DNA from: Thermoplasmata archaeon
GTDB lineage: Archaea; Thermoplasmatota; Thermoplasmata; Thermoplasmatales; GCA-001856825
Reading direction: 5' to 3'
Length of the DNA: 34,966 nt
NCBI GenBank assembly: GCA_023256475.1
Contig: JAGDXP010000010.1
Span: forward strand, 1-34,966
Below are positions 25,131 through 33,386 of the stretch, in pieces. Within the stretch, counting starts at the first letter, position 1, and each line of letters starts with the position of its first letter. Under the pieces are notes generated by a model. That model was not told where the DNA came from, ran no database searches, and was given only the letters and a program-made list of their open reading frames with translations. Position numbers and translations under genes: made by a program.

Positions 25131-25484
25131 TCAAGGACCCTTAAAATAAGCTACAACGCCTGGGGAGAAGAGGTAAATTAGCATGATTAACCCTATTATG
25201 GTGCCTATGGGGAAGAAAAACAAGTACAATATGGAGAAAATTATCATAATGATGCGGGCAAAATTTGAACCCCTAATGAAGGCAGCGCCAAAAATTATTG
25301 ATATTATTCCAAAGAACAGCATTATCAATTTTGGAATGAGGAATATGAATTTAAATAGCAAGAAACCTGGAATTATTGCTAAAAAAATTGCTGAGGAAAA
25401 GGCAACTAGAGATATTGCTAAACCAACCAATATTGCCAGAGAACCGATTATTATTACACCAATGGGTATGTACCTATTAGCCAT
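25131..25484 (-). CDS. small hydrophobic membrane protein, function unknown
   Basis: About 117 residues, nearly all hydrophobic, with three to four transmembrane segments (about 6-30, 32-68 as one or two, and 73-112) and a short GPG-like polar end. I see no functional motif. Isoleucine and phenylalanine content is very high. ATG 25484 is preceded by AGGGT at SD distance; a TTG one codon earlier is also possible. The stop TGA is part of the SD of the mazG gene, so the pair is translationally coupled. Confidence 0.75.
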   Translation of the reverse strand: MANRYIPIGVIIIGSLAILVGLAISLVAFSSAIFLAIIPGFLLFKFIFLIPKLIMLFFGIISIIFGAAFIRGSNFARIIMIIFSILYLFFFPIGTIIGLIMLIYLFSPGVVAYFKGP

Positions 25485-25516
25485 CAATTACCCTATGAAT
25501 TTCTTCATTGAAATAT

Positions 25517-26308
25517 TTATGGGACACTTCCTGTTTTATAATCGATGAAAATAACTTTACCAATCTTGCTAAATCCAATCTTTGAATAAAGGGATAGGGC
25601 AGTTCTGTTGTCGCTTCTCACCGTAAGGAATGGCAAATTTCCTCTTTCAAGAACTTTCTGTGAAATATAAGATACCATATCAGTACCATATCCCATGTTT
25701 CTGAAATTCGGGTTAGTGATAAATCCTCCTACCCCAGAATAGCCAGACGCCTGGCTCATTATGGATCCCCTGGATATGAGCATCCCGTTATCTACAAAAC
25801 CGTAGGTTTCCCTCTCCTTCAAAAAATTCTTTTCCCTCTCTATTTCCAATTGACCAATTTCCCCATTAAAATCAGAGGACAACTTCAATGATTCTAAGGC
25901 ATATCCCTCATCTAATCTTGAGGGAATTCTTTTAGGAGTAATTTTCAATTTGTGCAACAGCATCAAATCTTCTTCATAGAATTTAAGACCTGCATATGGA
26001 AAAGGAGTAAAGTTTTCACCAAAGGCTAGGGCAGTGAATCCTCCAAAGTATTCTTTAAAAAGTATTTGAAATATTTCATCAATGTGCCCCAAATTGCCGA
26101 AAATCCATATGATTGGAGAATACCAAATGTGCTTATTATAGTTTGATTTGAATATTACTGTTATCAGTCCATGATCCTCATCCGAGAGAAGTTTAGCTCT
26201 ATGGGAAAAATTTTTTAAAGAATGTATTGCATTGGCAGAAAAAGGTAAATATGACTCAAGCTCACGTATCTTTTCTGGTATTTGATCCGCCAGCACTTCC
26301 CTAATCAA
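25517..26308 (-). CDS. GNAT-family acetyltransferase
   Basis: About 263 residues. The C-terminal half carries a GNAT fold: the VGGFITNPNFRNMGYGTDMV stretch (strand 4 and the acetyl-CoA pyrophosphate loop, an R-x2-GxG/A variant) and LYSKIGFSKIG near the end. The N-terminal half is unrecognised and may be a degenerate second GNAT domain. The acceptor is unknown. The start is taken as TTG 26308, because GGGAGGTGA just upstream is a strong SD that contains the stop of the preceding gene; GTG 26314 would lie inside this SD. Confidence 0.85.
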   Translation of the reverse strand: MIREVLADQIPEKIRELESYLPFSANAIHSLKNFSHRAKLLSDEDHGLITVIFKSNYNKHIWYSPIIWIFGNLGHIDEIFQILFKEYFGGFTALAFGENFTPFPYAGLKFYEEDLMLLHKLKITPKRIPSRLDEGYALESLKLSSDFNGEIGQLEIEREKNFLKERETYGFVDNGMLISRGSIMSQASGYSGVGGFITNPNFRNMGYGTDMVSYISQKVLERGNLPFLTVRSDNRTALSLYSKIGFSKIGKVIFIDYKTGSVP

Positions 26309-26310
26309 AG

Positions 26311-26634
26311 TCACCTCCCATAGATCTTAAGATCAGTCCTCTGGATTTTTCTCAATTTTACTTTCAGGAAATTACTCCTTGGAAATTCCCTTTCTAAGGC
26401 TTCTGACAATGCTTTCTTGATATCATTGCCTCTAACAGCAGTAGTTGAATTAGAATACCCAACTTCCTTTAAAATAAAATCATCTCCATTCTTTCTGATT
26501 ATGAGAAATCTGTCATTTTTCTTATTCTCTATCCTTAACTCATCAGTGCTATCCATCTTCTTTAAAACGTCAAGGGAATAATCCCGTGTTGAACGTTTCG
26601 CTATCTGGACCATTTTGAGTCCTAATTTACGCAT
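26311..26634 (-). CDS. hypothetical protein (about 107 aa)
   Basis: Unrecognised small basic protein. The middle (STDELRIENKKN, then RFLIIRKNGDDF) reads as short beta strands, and the C-terminal part has a helix and a Lys/Arg-rich end, so nucleic-acid binding is possible but not shown. The start is uncertain: ATG 26634, ATG 26613 (about 29 bases after an AATTATATG element) or TTG 26670. It heads the cluster with the GNAT gene, and its TGA stop lies inside the GNAT SD. Confidence 0.65.
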   Translation of the reverse strand: MRKLGLKMVQIAKRSTRDYSLDVLKKMDSTDELRIENKKNDRFLIIRKNGDDFILKEVGYSNSTTAVRGNDIKKALSEALEREFPRSNFLKVKLRKIQRTDLKIYGR

Positions 26635-26722
26635 TGAGCATATAATTTTTCTTTTGAACAAAGTAAGCAAAAAAACAACATTTTTTATAAAAATTTACAT
26701 TTAATGCCTCCTATTTAGGAAT

Positions 26723-26733
26723 AAGTTTATATG
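26723..26733 (+). promoter_or_regulatory. TATA box of the permease operon
   Basis: AAGTTTATATG, centred about 25 bases before ATG 26754 with no SD, predicting a leaderless message for the three-gene permease operon. Confidence 0.55.
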
Positions 26734-26753
26734 TAATTAAATTTTCAAAAACT

Positions 26754-28379
26754 ATGTCAACCAATTTTCAAACAGAGGAAAGCGGAGGATCATTGAAAAA
26801 AGAATTGACATTTTTTGACATGGTGATTATTGGGGTTGTAGGCGCAGTAGGAACTGGGATCCTGTTCAGTGTTGAATCAATGACATCAGTGGCTGGACCA
26901 GGCAGCTGGCTGAGCTGGTTGATGGGAGGAATTTTCTACCTGTTCATCGGACTTACATATTCAGAACTAGTTTCCACCTATCCCGAGGCTGGCGGTCCTT
27001 CAAGGTTTGCACTTTACACTCATGGTTGGTTTACAAATATGATAAATTCATTGGCAGACCTGATCTGGTATATATTCATACCGCCAATAGAAGCTTTTGC
27101 TGTGGTGGATGGGCTATCAGTTTTCTATCCGTCTCTAACCACTTCCACAGGGGCACCGACACTAGAAGGAGGGATCGTTGCACTGATTCTGATGCTGTTA
27201 TTTATACCATTCAATTACTTCGGAGTCAAGGCATTCGGAAAATCTACGGTGGGCTTCGGTATTATAAAATTGATACTCTACTTGGCCGTGGCATTGGGCT
27301 TGTTTGGAATTTTCCACGATTTCTCTAATTTTAGCAGCTACGGTGGATTTTTGCCGTTTGGATTCGCAGGTGTTTTCTTAGCAATACCATTCGCAATGTT
27401 TGCTTTTGGTGGAATTAGGGTTTTGCCAGATTATGCTGAAGAGAGCAAGAATTATAAAAAATTACCCCTGGCAATAGTAGTTGTTGTCATTGGTCAATTA
27501 CTCATTTATCTATTGTATGATTTCGTTTTCGTCTCAGGAATTAATTGGACAAAGTTAGGATTGCAAACTGGGAATTGGGCACAGGTTGCCTCGATACCCG
27601 GAAATCCCTTCATATATCTTGCAAATAACTATCATTCCTATCCTCTTCTTGTGTTAACTATCCTAATAGGTATAATTGGTCCATTCATCGTGGGTTACAT
27701 TTACCTCGGAGGTGGCTCAAGAATACTATTTGCTCAAAGCAGAACGCAAATTATGCCAAAGTTCATGAAGGACATAAGCAAGACCTATGCCATACCATAC
27801 TGGGCTCTATTGATAATGGCTATCGTTGGAGCAATTCTGGCGTTTGTAGCCGCACCAGTTCCCACAATATATTCATTGATAGAGGATGCAGTCGTGGCAG
27901 GATATCTGGGATTCTCTGTCAATCCCATAGCATTTATGGTCTCAAGGAGGCAGGGAGTGACGAAATGGAAAATACCAGGAGGAAGTATCATAGCTCCTCT
28001 GGCATTCATTTCCGCAGCTCTTATAATATTCTGGAGCGGCTGGGTCACAGTTTACTACGCTGTAATTTTGCTGACAGGAGCTGTCTTATTGTTTGGAATA
28101 ATAATTCCTCTTGCAAAGGGGACTGCCAAAAGAGATTTCAAGAACGTGGGTAACTCAATCTGGTATATTGTTTACATCGCTTTCCTAGTGGTGATGACCT
28201 ATATTGGTAGCGATGGTGCTTTGAACTTAATAAACTTCTATTATGCCACATTGATAGTGGTACTGGTTTCCATACTTGTCTTCTACCCTTGGGGGATATT
28301 GTCAGGACTAAAGACCAGACTAGAGGAAGAGGATTACCAGACGTTCAAGTTAGAGGAAGAACCCATAGTGTTGCCCTGA
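26754..28379 (+). CDS. APC-superfamily amino acid permease
   Basis: A 541-residue transporter with about 12 transmembrane helices. The first helix has the APC signature MVIIGVVGAVGTGILFS, with the unwound glycine region that binds the amino acid, and a later helix reads FAFGGIRVLPDYAEE, matching the family's FxFGG...E pattern. It probably imports amino acids by proton symport; the substrate is not predictable from sequence. It leads an operon with an ornithine cyclodeaminase-family gene (6 bases later) and a CocE-type peptidase, which points to use of external amino acids or peptides. N- and C-terminal tails are acidic. Confidence 0.93.
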   Translation: MSTNFQTEESGGSLKKELTFFDMVIIGVVGAVGTGILFSVESMTSVAGPGSWLSWLMGGIFYLFIGLTYSELVSTYPEAGGPSRFALYTHGWFTNMINSLADLIWYIFIPPIEAFAVVDGLSVFYPSLTTSTGAPTLEGGIVALILMLLFIPFNYFGVKAFGKSTVGFGIIKLILYLAVALGLFGIFHDFSNFSSYGGFLPFGFAGVFLAIPFAMFAFGGIRVLPDYAEESKNYKKLPLAIVVVVIGQLLIYLLYDFVFVSGINWTKLGLQTGNWAQVASIPGNPFIYLANNYHSYPLLVLTILIGIIGPFIVGYIYLGGGSRILFAQSRTQIMPKFMKDISKTYAIPYWALLIMAIVGAILAFVAAPVPTIYSLIEDAVVAGYLGFSVNPIAFMVSRRQGVTKWKIPGGSIIAPLAFISAALIIFWSGWVTVYYAVILLTGAVLLFGIIIPLAKGTAKRDFKNVGNSIWYIVYIAFLVVMTYIGSDGALNLINFYYATLIVVLVSILVFYPWGILSGLKTRLEEEDYQTFKLEEEPIVLP

Positions 28380-28385
28380 TCATTT

Positions 28386-29306
28386 ATGATTTTATTGGAT
28401 GATTTTTCCATTTTACATTTTATTTCTTTTGAAGACATTTATAATAAAATGATAAAGGTGATTGCCGATATTGAGGAATCAAAAACAAAGGTGCTTTCCA
28501 GGAAGAGAATATCATCTGAATTAGGGGTATTGGATCTAATGGGTGCCCTTAATGATGATATTAAGCAGGCGGTGACCAAAACTTACTTTTACGGAAAGGA
28601 TTTAAAATTTTCAGTTTCGCTGTTTGATATGGAAAAATCAGAACCAGTAGCATTATTCCTGGGAAAGGAGTTTACTAGAATCAGGACTGCATCTGTTACA
28701 TTCTCATTTCTGAGATTCATAAATTTTCATGCAAAAGAGGCTCTAATAGTAGGGTATGGCTATCAAGCCTATGGTCAGGCCATGGCTCTATCATCTTTGG
28801 GAATAAAGAGGATTGATGTCGCAGGGAGGGATCCCATAAAAGGGGGGAAATTTTCAGAAGCCATAGGGAACGATCTCAATGTAGAATCCTCCTATATTAA
28901 TTTTGGAGATTTCAGAAACTATAAATTGATTGTAACAGCAACCTCATCACCTACCCCCATTCTGAAAAGGGAACAAATCAATGATGGGGTTATAATAGCC
29001 ATAGGAAGCTATAAAAGGGAGATGTCTGAGATTGAACCAAGGTTGATGTGTGAAGCAGAATCGGTAATAGTGGATTCAAAGGATCAAGCAGTCACCGAGA
29101 GCGGAGAAATAGCAGGATTATTAGATTCAGGTTGCAGGAGTATGGAAGAGGTGCAAAGCTTATCAGAATTATTCTACGGTAGAAATATGAGGAAATACAG
29201 TGAAGGCAGCATAATAATATTCAAGTCCGTGGGAATGGCGGCAGAGGATCTAGCAACTGCTTCATCCATTTATTCAAGGATTGAAGAGAGTGGGAAACAT
29301 AGTTAA
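28386..29306 (+). CDS. ornithine cyclodeaminase / mu-crystallin family protein
   Basis: A 306-residue NAD(P)-dependent enzyme. The N-terminal part has the substrate-binding RIRTASVT segment (98-105) and the Rossmann loop is GYGYQAYG (123-130), a variant of the family's GTGxQA. Known activities include ornithine to proline, alanine dehydrogenase, and reduction of cyclic imines such as pyrroline-2-carboxylate. Position between an amino-acid permease and an X-Pro-type peptidase makes a proline- or imino-acid-linked reaction attractive, but this is inference. Spacing is 6 bases to the gene before and 11 to the gene after. Confidence 0.87.
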   Translation: MILLDDFSILHFISFEDIYNKMIKVIADIEESKTKVLSRKRISSELGVLDLMGALNDDIKQAVTKTYFYGKDLKFSVSLFDMEKSEPVALFLGKEFTRIRTASVTFSFLRFINFHAKEALIVGYGYQAYGQAMALSSLGIKRIDVAGRDPIKGGKFSEAIGNDLNVESSYINFGDFRNYKLIVTATSSPTPILKREQINDGVIIAIGSYKREMSEIEPRLMCEAESVIVDSKDQAVTESGEIAGLLDSGCRSMEEVQSLSELFYGRNMRKYSEGSIIIFKSVGMAAEDLATASSIYSRIEESGKHS

Positions 29307-29317
29307 GGGAGAAGTAA

Positions 29318-30958
29318 TTGAAAGCTATGGATATAAAGATAAGAAGATACATAAAAATACCTATGAGCGATGGAGTAAAGCTTGTAGGAGATCTTTATTA
29401 TCCACACGGCAAGGAAAAATTTCCACTTTTGATATTTAGAACACCATATGAGAGGGATTCCAAGGATTACAGGGAAAATGCCAAATATTTTTCATCAAAT
29501 GGGTTTGGGGTTCTTTCAGTTGATGTAAGGGGCAGAGGGGATTCAGAAGGTGATTTCATCCCGTATTTCAATGAAGGGAAAGACGGTTATGATTTGATGA
29601 GATGGGCTGTAGACCAACCTTATTGCGATGGGAGAATAGGAACCTATGGTGGTTCTTATTCAGCTAGAATTCAATGGCTTACTGCAATATTGAATCCTCC
29701 AGGTTTAAAGACAATGATCTCTATTGTTTCTCCTTCCGATCCATTCGTGGAATCTCCAACAGGAATAGAAGAGCCCATGCACCTTTCATGGAGGTATCTG
29801 GTTTCAGGGAGAACCAACAAAGATAACAAGGAAATAAATTGGGGCAAAATCTACAGAAAATTACCAATAGCTTCAATGGTGGAAGATTTAGGTTTTGAAA
29901 TTCCTGATTTCTTAGAGGGCCTGAAGCATCAGACATTTGACAATTATTGGGAAAGGATCAGCTATCAAAACAAATTTCATTTGCTGAATATTCCAGTGCT
30001 ACACATCTCAGGATGGTATGATGACGAGCAGATCGGTACGTTTATCAATTTTGTTGGTATGAAAAATGGATCAGCCACAGAATTCTCAAGAGAAAATCAG
30101 TCTATGCTTATTGGGCCATGGGGGCATGAAGTAAACAAAGACAGAAAGCTTGGAAATTTAGACTTCGGTCCAGATTCTGTTATTGATTTGAGGAAAGTTG
30201 AATTGGACTGGTTCCGAAGATACCTTATGGAAGAGGAAATGGAAAAATGGAAAGTGAAAATCTTCATAATGGGTGAAAACAGGTGGGAATATTATGGCAA
30301 TTGGCCTCCCGAGGAAAGTAAGGAGTATTCATTATTTCTCACATCTAAAATCGGAGCCAACAGCAGGTTCGGAGACGGAAGGTTAACTAATGAATTGAAC
30401 GGAAACGATTATGATGAATATACGTATGACCCAGAAAATCCAACACCATTTATAACTGATGACACCGCAGAACAAATAGGCGGACCGGATGATTATTCTC
30501 CAATAGAAAGAAGGGATGACGTGCTAGTTTATACTTCTGATGACCTACGGCATGATGTAAAGATAGTTGGTCCTGTTGAGGCCGACCTTTTTGTAGAAAG
30601 CACCGCAACAGATACAGATTTTATGGCAATGTTAACTGACGTATGGCCCAATGGGTATTCCCAGCGGCTGTGTGATGGAATGGTAAGATGCAGGTACAGG
30701 AATGGCATGAATAAAGTGGAATTCCTGAATAAGGGTGTAAATTTTGTGAGGATAAATATGTGGAACACTGGCCATTTATTCAAAAGGGGGCATAAGATAA
30801 GGTTGGACATAACCTCTAGTTTCTTTCCAAAATATTCGAGGAATCTCAACAATGGTGAGGATCTGGCTTACTCAGATAGAATAATTGTTGCAAAAAATAG
30901 AATATATCATGGGGAGAAATATCCTTCAAAATTAAAATTGAGAATAATAGAAAAATAA
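29318..30958 (+). CDS. CocE/NonD-family hydrolase (X-Pro dipeptidyl-peptidase S15 type)
   Basis: A 546-residue alpha/beta hydrolase with the C-terminal jelly-roll domain of the CocE/X-Pro-peptidase family. The triad is visible: S113 in GTYGGSYSA, D235 in GWYDDEQ and H270 in GPWGHEV. The VDVRGRGDSEG segment before the nucleophile is typical. No signal peptide is seen, so it would act in the cytoplasm on imported peptides or esters. The start is TTG 29318, six bases after the SD AGGGAG; an ATG at 29327 lies too far from it. It is the last gene of the permease operon. Confidence 0.92.
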   Translation: MKAMDIKIRRYIKIPMSDGVKLVGDLYYPHGKEKFPLLIFRTPYERDSKDYRENAKYFSSNGFGVLSVDVRGRGDSEGDFIPYFNEGKDGYDLMRWAVDQPYCDGRIGTYGGSYSARIQWLTAILNPPGLKTMISIVSPSDPFVESPTGIEEPMHLSWRYLVSGRTNKDNKEINWGKIYRKLPIASMVEDLGFEIPDFLEGLKHQTFDNYWERISYQNKFHLLNIPVLHISGWYDDEQIGTFINFVGMKNGSATEFSRENQSMLIGPWGHEVNKDRKLGNLDFGPDSVIDLRKVELDWFRRYLMEEEMEKWKVKIFIMGENRWEYYGNWPPEESKEYSLFLTSKIGANSRFGDGRLTNELNGNDYDEYTYDPENPTPFITDDTAEQIGGPDDYSPIERRDDVLVYTSDDLRHDVKIVGPVEADLFVESTATDTDFMAMLTDVWPNGYSQRLCDGMVRCRYRNGMNKVEFLNKGVNFVRINMWNTGHLFKRGHKIRLDITSSFFPKYSRNLNNGEDLAYSDRIIVAKNRIYHGEKYPSKLKLRIIEK

Positions 30959-30960
30959 AC

Positions 30961-31242
30961 TTACTTAAAGAATCCTTTCTTCTTTGTAAAGAAGTCACTT
31001 ACTTCGAATGCTTCTATCTGCCAGGTCGGTCCTAGAGAGCCAGCAACCTGCATTAAATGATCTAGGGAATCAACTTCCCAGAAACATACTGCATGGTTCT
31101 TTCCTTTTGCAACGCTTATTGATTGCAACTCCAATCCTGCTGGAAGTTTCTTTGCCTCAGCCATTTCTTTTACTTTCTTTGCAAAATCCATTACCTTAGG
31201 TGCCTGATCATCAGTCCATGTGTGAACTACTGCAACCTTCAT
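30961..31242 (-). CDS. small alpha/beta protein, function unknown
   Basis: A 93-residue protein. The pattern strand (KVAVVHTWTD), helix (PKVMDFAKKVKEMAEA), strand (LELQSISVA), strand (HAVCFWEVDS), helix (LDHLMQVAGS) and strand (WQIEAFEVSDF) fits a ferredoxin-like dimeric alpha/beta-barrel, a fold used by many small enzymes and stress proteins. There is no active-site motif I can name. A minus-strand GCTTAAATAT element about 25 bases upstream supports ATG 31242 as a leaderless start. It is convergent with, and 2 bases from, the CocE gene. Confidence 0.8.
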   Translation of the reverse strand: MKVAVVHTWTDDQAPKVMDFAKKVKEMAEAKKLPAGLELQSISVAKGKNHAVCFWEVDSLDHLMQVAGSLGPTWQIEAFEVSDFFTKKKGFFK

Positions 31243-31657
31243 AATATATTATATTTTATTAATATTTAAGCTTTCCATTGGTTAATAAATGCCCAGATTA
31301 ACGGGAAAATCTATAATAATTAATGCAACCGTACAATTAAAGATTATATTAGCTAAGAAAATAGTGATCTAATCGTATTTACATGTATATATTTCCATTC
31401 AATATCAGCAGCATAACTTGAATTAAATGAAATTCCTGTTTTTATCTCCCATAGTCTTAGTGCTAGGAATTTGCCTTCATTTGAGGTATTAAACCACGGG
31501 ATAAATTTAATTTCTAACTAATTATTTCATTTTATATATAAGAATTAAACCACACATAATATTCTTGAGGATTTGAAAATCAGAAAAACGGTCTCTGAAT
31601 TGTAATCTTTTTGCGAACTTTAAATGAGGCAAATAGTAATTCTGAATCAATTTTAGC
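31243..31657. other. gene-poor 415-base stretch
   Basis: AT-rich, with no convincing complete gene or RNA. It holds the promoter of the 93-aa gene at its left end, and one open minus-strand frame without a start codon (31353-31517, listed separately). No repeats of CRISPR type are visible. Confidence 0.5.
31353..31517 (-). pseudogene. possible gene remnant, 54 codons without a start
   Basis: An open minus-strand frame bounded by stops on both sides. It reads LEIKFIPWFNTSNEG and continues with LRLWEIKTG and AADIEWKYIHVN, a composition that looks protein-like (several Trp and charged residues) and not like random AT-rich translation. It has no ATG, GTG or TTG start. It may be a relic of a gene lost at the edge of the CRISPR locus, or chance. 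I do not recognise it. Confidence 0.25.
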
Positions 31658-32914
31658 TTAGGGATTTATCAAGTTGGAGTTTTCAAGTAGTAATCTTTTA
31701 ACTTCATCAAGGTATCCATTATAAGTTAGGTATAGATTTCCATTTCTTTTACAAATATAGGTGAGATTATAATCCAAACCTGCATGGGCATAGAAATTCC
31801 TTAGTCTAGAAACAGATTTCATGCTGTTAATATCTGTATTATTTTCATTATTGTTCTTTCTCATGTATTTTGACAATAAAATAGGTTCATAGCCAATACC
31901 TGACAACTTCTTCAAACGATTTATCTGATTTCTGACAAGCTCCTCTATGGTATTTGATGTGGAAAATTTGTCGGCCAGACTTAGAATATCATTAACATCA
32001 ACCAAATTATCATAAGTTTTTATGTTCTCCACCATTTCATTGATTGAAAGAAGCAATGCATGAATATAGCTCAATTCCATAGGGAAAGAATCCTTATATA
32101 CTAAATTCGAGCCTATTTCCATGTTCAATCTAAAATTTTCATGATCCAGTATATTTAAGGTCTCTCTAATGTTACCAAGAAAATTCTTTATCTCATCATT
32201 GATTAAAATAAGATACAGGAAAATACCGGAGAATAATGCATAGGCACTTGAAATTAGGGTTTCCTGAAATTCCTTGTTTAATGAAACCTTCTTTAATATG
32301 TTAGCTTTACCTTCAGAAATAAATGGTATTAGCAAATTTATTATGGCCACTCTTTTATTGACATATTGCTCCATTACAGTATCAATGACGTAAGGCCCCT
32401 GATTGTTTCTCATAATTGGCTCAGAATTAAAAATTTTAATTACGAGAGGTTTATGCTTTATTACATATGAATAAGAGGCCAGTTTAATTGCCTCTACAGC
32501 CAAAAGGGGCATGTAATTGATGCCATGTGTTATGTCAACATAGACCTCTTTTGGCTCATAGAGCTCTAAAAACTTCAGGGAATTAAAATATATGAACGAG
32601 AAGTACAAGCTGTTCTGTCTATCTGACTGAATGAATTTATTACCATATATATTTGGCGCTACTAAAATTACTTCCTTATCAAGTTTCAGCTTCTCTTTAA
32701 CCAATCCTTTTACGAAGTTATTACAATCAATGTAATTTTTGTAAGAGGAAATATCACATAAGCTAAGTCCCGGTATTATTATTACATTCTCAATTTTCAA
32801 AGATCTGGCTAAAGCTTTAAAGCTGGCATTTGTCTCGTTTTCCTCATTATTAACTAAATATTTAACTAGTTGATATTCTGAGGGATTGCCGATGGGAGCA
32901 AATAAAACCTTCAT
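31658..32914 (-). CDS. csx1: Csx1-type CARF-HEPN protein of a type III CRISPR system
   Basis: A 418-residue accessory RNase of type III CRISPR systems. The N-terminal CARF domain begins VLFAPIGNPSEYQLVKYL and contains the family hallmark DITHGINYMPLLAVEAI (127-143). The C-terminal HEPN domain has the RNase motif R372-N-F-Y-A-H377 (R-x4-H). Known biology: CARF binds cyclic oligoadenylate made by Cas10 and the HEPN dimer then cuts RNA nonspecifically. The start is ATG 32914, where IGNPSEY aligns with relatives; a minus-strand AATTTAATTATC element lies about 26 bases upstream. Frame further upstream is open but not Csx1-like. It is divergent from cmr4, so separately transcribed. Confidence 0.93.
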   Translation of the reverse strand: MKVLFAPIGNPSEYQLVKYLVNNEENETNASFKALARSLKIENVIIIPGLSLCDISSYKNYIDCNNFVKGLVKEKLKLDKEVILVAPNIYGNKFIQSDRQNSLYFSFIYFNSLKFLELYEPKEVYVDITHGINYMPLLAVEAIKLASYSYVIKHKPLVIKIFNSEPIMRNNQGPYVIDTVMEQYVNKRVAIINLLIPFISEGKANILKKVSLNKEFQETLISSAYALFSGIFLYLILINDEIKNFLGNIRETLNILDHENFRLNMEIGSNLVYKDSFPMELSYIHALLLSINEMVENIKTYDNLVDVNDILSLADKFSTSNTIEELVRNQINRLKKLSGIGYEPILLSKYMRKNNNENNTDINSMKSVSRLRNFYAHAGLDYNLTYICKRNGNLYLTYNGYLDEVKRLLLENSNLINP

Positions 32915-32935
32915 ATAATGATGTGTATAATAATT

Positions 32936-32947
32936 GATAATTAAATT
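32936..32947 (-). promoter_or_regulatory. TATA box of csx1
   Basis: AATTTAATTATC on the minus strand, centred about 27 bases before ATG 32914. Confidence 0.45.
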
Positions 32948-33355
32948 TTTAAGAAATAGGGAACTATGGAAATCTATTCCATAAAATATTGAACATGTGT
33001 AAGGCAAAATGAAAATTAATGTTATGTGTGAAATAAAATGTCTAGACTCGAAAAATATCAAATTAATAAGTCATCGAGTATTTACCAAATTACAGCCAGC
33101 CAAAATGAGGCGCAATTATCTTAAAAATAAAAGGGTATTTAAATCTAATTTGAAATCAGAAACAATTCCATTGATAAGACATCAATTATTTAGAGATAAC
33201 TTGATTCTTTATGATTCTTTAAAAATTGGCTGAACAAATGGCAGAATTATCGGGTAGAATGAATAATATTCTAATGGTTGTTACCTCTCCTATTTGTGGA
33301 TACTCGCTTTTTTAATATAATAAATATATGAGTCAAGACGAATCACTAATAAAAT

Positions 33356-33365
33356 ATTTATATAG
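33356..33365 (+). promoter_or_regulatory. TATA box of the cmr operon segment
   Basis: ATTTATATAG, centred about 27 bases before GTG 33387. It supports this GTG, and not ATG 33369, as the leaderless start of cmr4. Confidence 0.55.
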
Positions 33366-33386
33366 AATATGTGTTTAGTATTAATT

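Larger units (their letters stand above)
32915..33386. other. csx1-cmr4 intergenic region
   Basis: 472 bases between the divergent csx1 and cmr4 genes, AT-rich. It holds the csx1 TATA element (32936-32947) and the cmr4 TATA element (33356-33365). I see only weak open frames and no CRISPR repeats. A 6-bp inverted repeat ATTGAT/ATCAAT lies at 33170-33186. Confidence 0.55.

Noticed and set aside
32915-33061. Open frame extending csx1 upstream by 49 codons
   Set aside because: The extension is hydrophobic and unlike a CARF N-terminus, contains the predicted TATA element, and the family-type start lies at 32914.
33170-33186. 6-bp inverted repeat ATTGAT-AAGAC-ATCAAT
   Set aside because: Six pairs are common by chance in sequence this AT-rich and it is not at promoter distance from either gene.
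33009-33233. Open plus-strand frame of 74 codons upstream of cmr4
   Set aside because: Basic, low-complexity translation with no recognisable domain, no promoter or SD, overlapping the csx1 control region. Probably chance in AT-rich DNA.
33238-33315. Short frame MAELSGRMNN of 25 codons
   Set aside because: Protein-like at first sight but very short, with no SD and no recognised family.
33329-33379. 16-codon frame starting MSQDESLIK just before cmr4
   Set aside because: Too short to support. It overlaps the cmr4 TATA box and would have no leader of its own.
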